Part shown: one piece after another, positions 1 to 11,300 of the stretch
Numbering within the stretch: the first letter of the stretch is position 1
How the letters are laid out: the number at the start of each line of letters is the position of its first letter
Assembly (NCBI GenBank): GCA_904063045.1
Contig: CAJFCJ010000001.1
Coordinates: forward strand, 379,501 to 443,500
Length of the DNA stretch: 64,000 nucleotides
Direction: 5' to 3'
Source: Dimorphilus gyrociliatus
Lineage: Eukaryota > Annelida > Polychaeta > Dinophilidae
Notes under the pieces: generated by a model
What the model was told of the DNA's origin: nothing
Databases searched by the model: none
The model's input: only the letters and a program-made list of their open reading frames with translations
Translations under genes and position numbers: made by a program

Positions 1-798
1 TTGCCATTTTTCCAAGTGACTTCGTTGGCGCAAGTTCCATAGCGGTATGGAGTAAGAAAAAGTGTTCCATCGATCAGAGGGTACTGATCGAAAACCGGTA
101 GCGATTTCGAACACAAAACGCAGCGTAGAGTTGTTACGTTCAATTTGGTTAGAGCGCAGAGAACCAATTTACGAATGCCATCGTTTCCGTGAGGACCTTC
201 GTCTTCTAGTTTTATGTGGTATGAATTCTGTTGATCCGTAGGCAAGCTTTCAAACGCGTCTAAGCTTGTACGCCGTCGGAAGATATTTCCAGCAGCGGCG
301 TGCTCCTTATCCAAGAAAAAGTCAAATTTTCCATTGACAGGGGAAGGGGGAGAAGTACTAGCTGACCCACCGCTGGACAGACTTTCTGTTCTTGGTCTAA
401 TAACCGAAGAGGCTGATTTATGTCGACGTTTTCCGGAAGCAGCTTCGACTTTAGGAGCGTCTAGATCCTTTCGAATATGGCCGCGTCCGCACAAGCACTG
501 ACACGCCTTGTACACAAGATCATAACCTTTTTTAGTCCAAACATTTTGTTGTTTTTGTTTCTCTGACCAATTCCTTGCCCTTGAACAGCTCCTAAGAATC
601 GTTAATGCGCGTTGTTCGAATCCGTCAAAACAGTCAGCATGCATCCATCGTCCATACTGACATTGTTCATTACTGCAGACAATTCGGACGGCATTTTTTG
701 GTTGAAATTCGTCGATCTCTCTGTCAACTTGTGCACATCCCGATGGGAGACAACACTTAAAATGAGTTTGGTGGCCGTTGTGTTGTTTATTAGGCATT
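1..798 (-). CDS. hdc: Headcase (HECA/hdc) protein, N-terminal part, runs off the left edge
   Basis: One uninterrupted minus-strand frame begins at the ATG at 796-798, with the nearest upstream in-frame stop about 30 nt away, and stays open to the window edge (about 265 codons). The product starts MPNKQHNGHQ. It has a Cys/His-rich block with CCLPSGC near residues 15-21, CSNEQC at about 41-46 and RWMHADCF at about 50-57. A basic stretch follows (SRARNWSEKQKQQ, WTKKGYDLVYKACQCLCGRG, about 72-106), then a low-complexity Ser linker and a second Cys-containing block (LRCVLC, TLFLTPYRYGTC). This order matches the Headcase N-terminal and middle domains. Headcase is a cytoplasmic regulator of imaginal or progenitor cell growth and of neurite branching in flies, and HECA is its vertebrate homologue; that role is family knowledge. 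No intron is visible in this part. The C-terminus lies outside the window. Confidence 0.88.
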
Positions 799-1333
799 TT
801 CACAGTTTTCTCAGCTGATTTCTTTCATAGTAGTGCCGTTCGAATGAACACGGCGGTGCCTAGACGTTGTTTACCAAAATCGCGCACCATTCACGACCAA
901 GCTTACAACAGCACTTTTGTAACGCGCACGCTGATTGGCTACAGATACTCGGCTAATGTATACAAACATATCGATTATACATAGGTCGAATTAGGTCAAG
1001 GTCTATTTCTCTGCAACATGGAGTTCCAGATATAGGATAAATTTTTAATCTTTCGGTTTTTTATCGATACGCGGCGTTCAGACAGTTAATTGTTGTAAAT
1101 GAATTTTTAGAATCGGTTTATTTTATTACTATTTTGTTCTGTAAAAAGCGGACTCATTTTTTAATTACTAATACGCGGACGTGATACAACTACGTGCTGA
1201 CGACGTTTTTTATTCTGAGAATTCTAGACCACTGACCGGATTCGTCCGGAAACAGGGACTATAAACAGCACGGTGCTGCCATCTCAATCAAACAATACAA
1301 AAGTTCAAGTTGACATTTTGATCCATATCCGCT
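799..1333. other. Intergenic: headcase 5' flank and 3' flank of the next minus-strand gene
   Basis: No convincing exon was found here. It should hold the headcase promoter and 5'UTR (minus strand) and the 3' end of the gene starting at 3427. A minus-strand AATAAA (seen as TTTATT) lies at 1118-1123, and another at 1332-1337 overlaps the upstream gene's stop codon. Confidence 0.5.
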
Positions 1334-3427
1334 TTATTCACCATTCTTTTGAACTATTCGTACTTCGATTGCTTCGTCCCTTTGTTCACCTTCTGCTTCA
1401 TCGTTCTGTTGCCTGATTAGCTCTGTATTATCGTCTTTTTCTGCCACTGATAAAAACAATTAATTCCAATTAATAATGTTCTATTTTTATCGTATTTGCT
1501 CAACACACAAAATACAATATGTATATTGATACGATTAATACACGCGCGAGAGTAATCCGTATGTTGCTATTAATACTTATAATAATAAATATAGAAAAAA
1601 TAATAAATAATGAAATTTCTATTTAACGGACCAGGATTTTCTTTCACGTCTTCATTTCCTTTTTCATCCGAAGTTGCTTCCTCTTGTTTAGTCTCTTCTT
1701 CTGTTTCCTCTTCCGGTTCAACTACAGTTCTCGCTTTGGCACTACTTTGGCGGGTTGAAGGTGCAATATTACTGGGTGTTGGTTGCCTTGGAATCTATGT
1801 GCAAATCATCTTGTTTACTTAAATAGAGTTCAAAAGTGTAAAAAGAATTATGCATTTATTTTAATGATATTGAATTGAACTTACTTTGACGCGCCTTGCA
1901 GATGGGATTCTTTGACTGTGAGAATGAAATAGACAAAGTGACTTGTGTGTACATTGGCACGTACGCCAAAATTCTAAATCTACTAGGACATACTCTAGAC
2001 AAATATCAAGAATATAAACCTAAATATCACGTGATGTATCTACTTTCTAAATCACGTGATGATGTGCAGAAAACTATATAATAAGCTGTGCGTGCTATTT
2101 GCTAATACGGTTAAAGCGCTACATTTAGGAATACTGCTTTATCTCCATTCGATAGCTTCAGATTTAACGGTAGATGGCGCAATGATCAGCGATATTTACA
2201 ATACTTGGCTTGAATAAGTAAAAGAGCGCCTTAGTCGTTGTAGTAATGATTATATATATATATACTAAAATATAAAGAGAATATCTATACCTAAACTGTT
2301 TACTTGCACAAATGGCTCGAAGCTTTTCCAATTCGCTTTCATCAACAGAAAATTTCGTTTTCATTCCCAATTTCATCCCGCACATGACGTATCTATTATC
2401 CACGCGATGAGACTGTATCTAGAACAGTATTCATTCATAATTATTAATGTTACTGTTTAATGAGTGATTTGTAGTTACTAGAAAAGGGGCGGGAATATGA
2501 AAATGTAGCTAAATCTCAATATATCTTAATACGTTAAATAATAAATAGAAATCGTACATATGAAAACTTGCGTACATCAGACGGAAGTAGTTTGTAGTTA
2601 GTATCTACCTGGGCTGATCTCATTAAGGCCCTGGTAACAGCTCTCTGTTTTTGTTCCGTTTCGAACCTGTGAGCTTGGGCTGACTGATTGCAGACTGGAC
2701 TTTCTTTTAACATTAATTGTCCAGAAGTGAACGTTGATGAAGATTTTGCTGAGGCAGTTCTCGATGAAAAACGCCTTGAGGAAGAGACTCTGCTGCTACT
2801 GGGTAAGTGAATTTTCTTTTTAATAATAATGAAAATAATAGTGAAATAAAAACAAATTCTTAAAAGTTGTTTGCGTTAAATGATTAAGTTGGTCGGTTGA
2901 TGGATTAGTTCAGGTTGATTGGCGTTCGATCAAAGCTCGAATTGGATGATTAATAGCAATTAAATACCTTGGGTCCGTTAAACGTGGTGCTGTAAATGGT
3001 CGTACTCTGTCCGAATGTTCTTCCGGATGATCAATGGTTATCTGTAATATTAATTTCTCGTTGAATTCACTGAATAGTCTTGAATCAATTCAATTAAAAT
3101 AATGTTCATAATTTTCTCCTTTCTATGTTTTGGTAAACTTACTGGCACAATCATATCTTTAATATATTTAGGTGCGGCTAATGAACTTTGCATTCCCGTT
3201 GGGATTCTCTTCTCTGAGGGGCTCCTGGGACTCGCAGACAGTGGAAATTGGTGCAATAAACGCATATTATTGGAAGTTTTTAGGTCTATTCTACGGGAAG
3301 AGGCGTTATTTAAAAGTTGATTAGTAGAATATGACGTCCTTGGTTTAAGAAGCGGTGACACGAATTCTGGGCCGCCGGTCCAAACAGATTTTGGCGTGGG
3401 GAAAGGAAATACGTAGCTTTTCTCCAT
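1334..3427 (-). CDS. Unrecognised six-exon gene (about 312 aa), Ser/Arg-rich with acidic C-terminus
   Basis: The exons on the minus strand are 3427-3143, 3041-2968, 2798-2609, 2412-2291, 1786-1632 and 1446-1334. Phases chain correctly (0, 2, 0, 2, 1) and the total is 313 codons. The donor after exon 1 is GTAAGT. The exon 4/5 junction is the least certain: a GTAAAC donor at 2298-2303 and other acceptors near 1770-1794 are possible. The protein starts MEKSYVFPFPTPKSVW, has a Ser/Thr/Arg-rich middle (SSRVSSSRRFSSRTAS), a helical-looking segment (DESELEKLRAICAS) and a Glu/Lys-rich tail ending VRIVQKNGE. No signal peptide, membrane segment or known catalytic motif is visible. I do not recognise the family. 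The stop codon lies inside a minus-strand AATAAA at 1332-1337. Confidence 0.62.
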
Positions 3428-4155
3428 TCTCTAGCATGTTTCGAACGTTGTCGACAATAATATCGATAGTAACGGTGGCTTATTAATCAATAAACTATTA
3501 GATTATACTTAAGATGGCGTTAGTTACAATTGGTCAAAAAAATAGGACTAAGCAAAATGAAGAATAAACACAATCTCTCACCAGATTGTTTCAACTGTCT
3601 ACACGACCTTGGAACGAGTACTTTACTAATTTAGTAACAAAGTTTTTGTACTTGAAAAACTTTATCGAAGGAGGCAGCGTAATCTAATAGAAATGTGTCA
3701 AAGTTTTATAGATACCGTCTTAATTCTTTTTATTAATACAAGTTTTATTTTATACTCTTTTGATTATTACAAATCATTCAGAGAAATTTATATATACAAC
3801 ACATTCCTTAAATTTGGTTATAAAAATCTCTAATCAATTATAATTGAATATCAATAACGGAGAGATAAATAGCTATTATGAATATGAATTGATAGAAATA
3901 ATAAAGGAAAAATCATGAAGGAAAATTCAATATCGTCTATCTGCTAAATATAGCCAAAAAATAAATAATATATTGGCAATCTTAAGAAGTTAAAAAAAAA
4001 ATGAGGAAATACAATTTGTCTAATATTGAAAATAGACGTTTTGATAAAGAAGAGAAAATGAAAATATTTTCATAAGGAAATACTTAAAAAGCAAAAAAAA
4101 ATGAATTAAGATAAATATTTCTTCTTTATCTTCTTTATTTTTACTGTCATATACA

Positions 4156-4193
<38 letters not shown>

Positions 4194-4589
4194 GTTTATT
4201 TCTTATCTATTTCATAAATCTTTCTTATCTTTCGATTGTACACTGTAAATAGTTTATGTAATAGCTATTGTTACTTTTAATAAAATGTATAAAATAGCAG
4301 TATATTTATTATATTTAGTGAGCATTGTATGAATTTATAATCATATTGTACATTTTCTTTATTTATTGTATGAATAAAATATTTATCTACTCTTTATTAC
4401 TATATTTAGCTACAAAAATTGATAAGTCTTTCAGTTGATTTTTATTCAAAAGGGACCAATGTGTTGCAATAATTAAAGGAATAGCTTATTAATGAGTTAG
4501 CTATGTATTTATATATGATATTTAATAATATAGCTGTACTACATATTAAAATGTTTCTGAATATTATTCTAGCTATATATTTGATCCTT
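3428..4589. other. Intergenic AT-rich stretch with a (TA)n tract
   Basis: No exon is supported here. The stretch contains an AGATGGCG element at 3512-3519, a (TA)n tract at 4157-4190, and minus-strand poly(A)-signal-like TTTATT copies near 4393 and 4440 that could serve the MIOX gene. Confidence 0.5.
4157..4190. repeat. (TA)n microsatellite
   Basis: About 17 uninterrupted TA units lie downstream of the MIOX gene. Confidence 0.9.
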
Positions 4590-5763
4590 TTACCAACGCA
4601 ATATTGGAGGTAGATACTCTTTTATCAAACTTTCGTAATATGGTTTTATTTCTTCAACTTTAGGAACTTCGTCGGACTTTGAGTAGAGGTCAAATTTACT
4701 ATTAAAAATAGCATTGAATTAGTTATGACTATATTTAGAGTAAATTAAAATAATAATTTGGGGTGTACTTGAATTCTTTAACCCATTCTAGGCTATGTTT
4801 GTCAGACTCATCGCACAAATGCATATATTCACCCTCCGTATGCCACGGATAAAATGAGTGAAATCTTATAATTTGCAGTGCTTCATTCGGTAGTTTTGAT
4901 CCATTTTGTAGTAGTACTCGATACAGATATTCTTATTAGTGCAAATGCAAAAAAAAAGAGAAAATTACAAAAATCATATAAATACAAAGTAAAAACGTGT
5001 ACCATCATGCCCCCAAGACATAATTACATTTGATAAGCCACAGTTCTCTTTATAGATTCCTAGTTTTTCCCTGAAAGTAAAAAGTATTGCTTTAAAAGTA
5101 CACCTATTAAAAAAAGTACACCTATTAATCGTTACCTGTAAACTGAATGATTTAAATCCGGATTATCTTTGAAGCTATCGGTCCCGAAGACAATTTTATC
5201 GGAGAAGGCACACCCTAGAGGAAATGTATCTCCGACCACAGAATACTGAATTAACGTATATATTTTTTGAAAATGCTAATTAGATATATAATTAATGGTT
5301 CACTTGAGGTTCTCCCCAGAGGGCTAGTACTTTTCCTACATCGTGTATCAGGCCTATTAGCTGAAACCAAGGTTTGTCCGGATGAACTTCTCTGATTCTT
5401 TCCGCTGTTTGAAAGGCATGAACAGAATTCGGAATGTCAACGTCTGGGTCACTATCGTCAACAAGATTATTTAGCAAATCTAGAGCCTGGAGTATTGGCA
5501 ATTGAGCTTTATTTAGTTTACTCCAAAATTGCAATTTTTCAGTGGCGAATTGGAGCGTTTGGGTTGTATGCATTGAATAATAAACCCTTTTGACTCTATC
5601 GAAGTAACTGTTGTCATTTGTGTAGTCTCGGAATAGACTCTCGTCTTTCTCTGGTCTGAATTTATCAGAAGGGTCAAGGATGTTTAATGGCTAAAATTGA
5701 ATCATATTTTTTAAAATGTAGTAATATACTATATATATACTAAGTACTCACTTGGACTGCCAT
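4590..5763 (-). CDS. MIOX: Myo-inositol oxygenase, complete, six exons
   Basis: The exons on the minus strand are 5763-5752 (MAVQ), 5690-5304, 5245-5136, 5070-5003, 4931-4769 and 4698-4590, with consistent phases and GT..AG borders. The product is about 283 aa, close to animal MIOX. MIOX is a cytosolic non-haem di-iron oxygenase that cleaves myo-inositol with O2 to D-glucuronate. The family's iron ligands can all be seen: the His of [10 protein letters not shown], the His-Asp pair of LIHDVGK, the His of SWGHDEY, the His of [10 protein letters not shown] and the Asp of KFDLYSK. FRDYT near the N-terminus and [12 protein letters not shown] are also characteristic. The first coding exon is only 12 nt. 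The C-terminus PPILRW agrees with the family's PGILSW-type ending. Confidence 0.95.
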
Positions 5764-6907
5764 CTTTTGGTAAGAGTAAGATTTGCTTTTCAGCTAATGG
5801 TTTATCCACACAAATACGCAAATAACGTGACGGGCTGCTTATACTGATTGAAGGAAGGAGTTTTTTTATTTTATAAATGGATGATGACTAATTCTGTTTA
5901 CGTTCAACGAATTAGGCTGAAAAATTGAAAAAGCCTAGACATAAACAACTGCGAAATACATATGTTTACTAACTACTAACGCACCCTACAGTTTAAAATT
6001 ACATCCTAGGCAAAATATCGTGCACTAGGACGCAGTGGTAGACGACTATGATCCGACAATATTTTCTATCATTTGCTTCCTATATCAACCAACAGATGGC
6101 GACATTACACGCATACATTTATTTAAATTAGAAAAAGTAGTCGAAACAGTTAGCCATGTGGTTAAATTTGTTGGGTTTTTCATTAATTTTGATGTCGCCT
6201 ATCTCTAAACCATTGAAACGTATAAACTGTTTAGTTACGACTCGTCAAATCAAATCTGACTAAAACTACGCACAAAAAACTGTAATCAGATTTTCAAAAT
6301 CAATGGTTCATTATACATTACAGTATTAATGAATGTAGTATTAATCAATGAAGTTTTATGCATAAATAGTATATAAATCAAAATATCATTTTATCAATTA
6401 ATTATTACTATAAAGAAATTCATGTTTGAAAGGTTTTAGCAAAAAAAAATGCAGTAAAAAAAAATAGAAATATGTGAAATATTTCATTCAGTTGATGTAA
6501 TAATTCAATACGAAGAAAAAACACATCTCTAACCGATGGACTTTTATCTTCTATTTTTTTAATTTAAGCTTTAAAACTATTGGTTAAATTTGTAACTAGA
6601 AATCCGCTTATCTTAATCTATAATTACTTCGAATTTGGAAATGAGGTCAAATAACAAAGTATTAAGTCTAAGTTAATTGGAGAGTACTTAAAATATGTTC
6701 AATTCTTTTCTTCTCAAGGCCGTATTCCCTTGTTATTTGAACAGCGCAAAAGGAATTAGTGTGAAGAAACGCGAATTCAATTGGATAGATTCAGTTGTGC
6801 TATTTTCTCTCTCTTTTTAATTATTATTATATAAATAACAAATGTTAATTAAGCAAGAAACAAAAGTGAATAGAAATTATTGATAAGTGTAACGTTGGTC
6901 AGTCACA
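5764..6907. other. Intergenic: MIOX 5' flank
   Basis: No exon is supported. An AGATGGCG element lies at 6094-6101. The rest is AT-rich with A-tracts. Confidence 0.5.
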
Positions 6908-7260
6908 CTACTGTATTGAGCAGGCGTCATTTAAAGTGGCCACCATTGCGGATCCTTTTTTTGATTTTTCCGCTTTTAGAGGTCGATGGATACTTTTGAA
7001 GAAGCTATCCGGTTTTTTCATTCTTGAAGATGTATGTCCACTTTTTATTATAGAAGCCGTTAGACGATCTAATTGAAAGAAAAAGCCACAAGTTAAATGT
7101 GAAAGTTAAAGAAAAGAGGACATTAACCTAACGCTGCTCCAGCTAACATATCACCAAGACCACCCGAACCAAATACTCGTTCACATTTATCGCAATCCCG
7201 GCACCGGGAACAAACACAGTGGCAGTTGATTCTAAAACATCGAGCATTAGTACAGCACAT
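6908..7260 (-). CDS. Small cysteine-rich protein, two exons, 97 aa
   Basis: Exon 1 is 7260-7128 (ATG at 7258-7260) and exon 2 is 7068-6908, ending in TAG. The intron is 59 nt with GT..AG ends and phase 1. The N-terminus is very Cys-rich, with cysteines at 2, 3, 8, 13, 15, 17, 20, 23 and 26 plus His14. A Gly-rich segment (FGSGGLGDMLAGAAL, about 30-44) and a basic Lys-rich half (MKKPDSFF, KAEKSKKGS) follow. There is no signal peptide, so the cysteines are probably cytosolic and could bind metal or, at the MCC end, be palmitoylated; both ideas are inference. Further 5' exons cannot be excluded. I do not recognise the family. Confidence 0.55.
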
Positions 7261-8390
7261 TCTCCACCTTTTTTACTTTTCCAATGAGTTTCTGTTCTGA
7301 AGTAGTGAAATCTCCATTTTGAAACTATATTCCTTTACAAAACTGTCGGTCGTATTGATCGTAATCTTCAAGATATATTGATTGATCAGTAATAAATATG
7401 TGAAAAATTTTCTTAGTCATTTACCTCCGTGGAAGGCTTGTTGATTACAAACTTTAAATTATCTAATATATTCAGGTTATTTTCCTCCTCTTCTTATCCA
7501 CTTGTTCTGATCTCTCGAAATAAATAAAAAACTTTTTAAGTACAGAGCGCCATCTATCGACAAGTTCTAACACCTTATGTCTCTCGAGACCGTTAGAGGT
7601 CATAGATACTGCTTTTGAGCGTCTAATCTGTTATTAATACTCATATATTTAATACAGAACAGTAAACGCTAGGGGATTAAAGATGGTAAAGCTGCACATC
7701 GAGATATATGAACACATTTTTCATTACGTAATATAATCCAGATATCTCTGGGCTTAAAAATACACATATCAATCATGTATTCAAGCCTAAATACTATCAA
7801 AATCAATAGAGTCACAGATTTTTAAAGATAGTAGATTTTTTCCTCGACCCCTCTAAACTGGCATTTTTAAACGATCAATTCGCATCCACAGTGTAATTTT
7901 TATCCTTTATGCAAAAGGTTAGGGGTTATATGAATGTGGATAACTTACAACCCGAAATGTATTTATATATAAATAATAAATAATTGTATAAAATTTATAA
8001 AAGGCATATCAAGAATCAAGGGAAATAGTTAACTATCGTATTAATTCTTTCAAAGGATTAACCAAATTGCTTATAGTATATACCAAAGTTTCCTAATCCG
8101 CCTCGAGCGGATTATGTGCCTCCGATCTAAGTATACTCGATTATTATTCAGTCTGAATAGGGTACGGGGCGGTTGGGATTTTTTTACGACCGAATAATAG
8201 GCGGAGAATTATAGACTACTCTTTCTTGCCTACAAAACGCCCCCTGGTGTCGGATAATTTCCTTTAACTTCTGCCATTCGACTTCTTCGTTAACTGAGAG
8301 ATGGGCGACGAAGAATGGTATCAATGAAAAAGTGTTAGAAAGAGAATAGAAGAGGAAAAGTTTGCTGGAAGAACATCGTTACGATTTCTA
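7261..8390. other. Intergenic region between divergent genes
   Basis: This stretch separates the minus-strand Cys-rich gene from the plus-strand nAChR gene, so it probably carries both promoters. A CGCCATCT element (reverse of AGATGGCG) lies around 7549-7559. No exon was identified. Confidence 0.45.
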
Positions 8391-11300
8391 ATGTTGCTGC
8401 TGGCGTTAATCGCGACTGCGTTAGGTAAGGTGTTTGCGTTTTTACGTCTATTTCTTTTTCGCCCATTAAATGAGCTGAATACTCCCTCGCTTTCGATTTC
8501 TGAATAGACCCCAGCTGGCGTCGAAAACGCCTGTGATAATATTACAACAAAAGTAACTTAGACTCTTTCCATATTTATCTCTTTCATTTCTTCTTAAAGT
8601 TTCCTTTTAACTGACTGTAAGAAATAGATGATCAGAGAAAGGCAATAAAAGAGAAGGAGAACAAGGCAAATAGAAAAAAAGGGACAACAAATGAGAATCG
8701 GAGCGTTTCGGTTCAGTTTCCTTTCACTCTTGGGGCGTTCCGCTTTACTATTTCTTTTGCTTTTTTATTATTATTATAAATTTTTTCGGTTGCTCAAATT
8801 AATTGTTATAATAATAATAATAATAACGTGTTTATAACTGCTCAGCCGAGAATTTGTTAGTTTACATAACCCCCCGAAGCAGAGAGCAGCAGTCGCCTTT
8901 TATGATTCAAACACCTGTTTGGAGCGATATTTTCGATTTTCGACCAAGTCCTCTTTCTTTTTGTATCTATTTGAGAAAAAAGAACAATTTATTGGGTTTA
9001 TATACTCTTTTTGATATTGAATAGAAGGAAATAAGCGAATTGTAAAATTAAAATGGGATCAATTTCTGCAGAAAATTAGTTTTATCCATTCTTTTTTTTT
9101 TAAATAAAGTTTCTTTTTATGAATAATGGAAAAATTTACACTGTGAATAAGACCGCAATAAGATCAAATTGATTTCTTTATACTTTATAGGCATTCTGTT
9201 CAGAGTACTTAAATTAAAAATTGTCTAAAACGAACGAACATTGCATCCTAGTGTATAATTTTGTAGGAGTACCAGCACATTTTTACATGCTTAATTGCTT
9301 ATTTAAACCTAAACAAACTGGTTCTGTTATTTAAATAAAATACTTAATAATCTCAGTTTTTTAATCGCTGTCACATTGGCCAGAACTCACTATTAAATTG
9401 GTAGCAACATTTTCTTCAATATCCAACCTAAGAGCAATTTTAAACCTATTTTGGTCCTTCTTAGCACATGATGGGTTTGTTCTCCCTGTAATTAATGCAA
9501 TATCTACGAATTCTTTATCTTACTTGAAGAATTTATACGAAGATTGCGACAGTTGCTCGTTCAAGTTATACATGTTTATTCTGTGCATATCTTAGTGTTT
9601 CAACTAAATTCAACTATTGATCGTTTTATGAGGTTAAGAAATCGTTTGAATTCAAACTTGCTTGCCATTGAATATTATCCCCCAGAGGTGTTCGTAATTC
9701 CTTGGGAATAACACTTAATCGCCGGTTACCCTTATTCCTTCTAACATATATATCCTGTTACAAGCTATTTTGGTCTACTGCAGTACAAACATCATACAGC
9801 AAATTTATGCCTATAAAGTAAGCTATTTACCATTTGTTTTTTTATTTTCACAGGTCAAATACTAGGCGGTCATCACGAGGAGCGTCTCATTCGTGATATT
9901 TTCGAAAAGAGAAGGTATAGTGGCTTAGCAAGACCTGTAGAAAATGAAAGCGATCCCTTGGAGGTTGAGTTTGGCTTGTCATTGCAGCAAATTGTCGATG
10001 TCGATGAAAAGAATGAGATGCTACATACAAATATGTGGTTAAAATACGACTGGAAAGACTACAATCTGTCCTGGAACAAATCAGACTATGGAGGCGTCGA
10101 GAGTATACGGCTGCCGTCTAATAAGATATGGACTCCTGATATACTCTTATATAATACAGCTGACGAAGATATAGATAGTAAATATCCGGTCAACGTAGTC
10201 GTTTATAGTTCTGGGGCATGTAATTGGATTCCATTGGGAATATACATCAGTTCTTGTGCCATAGACATTAAATGGTTTCCGTTCGATGATCAATACTGGT
10301 GAGTAGTTTGTGTCATGAATTAGCATCTTCCACTCAATACAGTCTCTTCCCTAATAACAATCAATGTCCCTTTGGCAGCAAAATGAAATTCGGAAGTTGG
10401 ACATACGATGGATCCAAAATCAATCTTACATCCAAAAGCGATACAATAGATATTGAAACCTATCAAAAGAGTGGAGAGTGGATATTATTGGGTGTTCCTG
10501 CCAAAAGGAACATTATTAAATACGAGTGCTGTCCAGAAGAATACATTGACATTACATTCACAATTCATATACGACGAAGAACGCTCTACTATGGATTTAA
10601 TCTTATCATTCCCTGCGCCCTCATTTCCTCCCTAACTCTACTGACGTTCCTTCTTCCGCCCGATGCGGGTGAAAAAATTTCGCTAGGTAAGTCATTTTTC
10701 ATTTTTGTCTTCGTTTAGCTTATTATTTTTTTTACACCAATTATAAGAATTACTGGCTAGTCCATTTCCAGTAATGCGATGCCTCGGTTACTTTTTTCTT
10801 ATTGTAGAACGTATGAAGTAGGCACTTGAGTAAGAAGTTGTATTTATAATCTGATAAGGGAAGAAAGAAATTAATACTTATATACTGTATTTAAAATATA
10901 TTACGTTAGGTTATTTAGTATGTTATACCGGTATATAAAAAAGTCTATTATACTTATTTAATACTCATATCAATAATCGATTTATTACTTAAAAAAATCT
11001 GTCCTTATTTACTACAAAAGATTGTAGCCTTTGATATTTTTTTCAATAACTATACCATTTACTATTAAATTAAGGATTTCTTTTATTATACCAATCCACA
11101 TTGATATAGTTAATTATTATCGTATTAATAATGTCGGAAGCGTTTATTGCCCATTAGTCGTCTTTTAGTTAGATATCCTGTCAGAGAATATATACCCTGC
11201 TTCATATACTGTATACACCTTATATATATATATACAGTATATATGAAAATATATAAATAGAAATATATAGAGGAAAAAGGGAGGGAATATATTTAATAAA

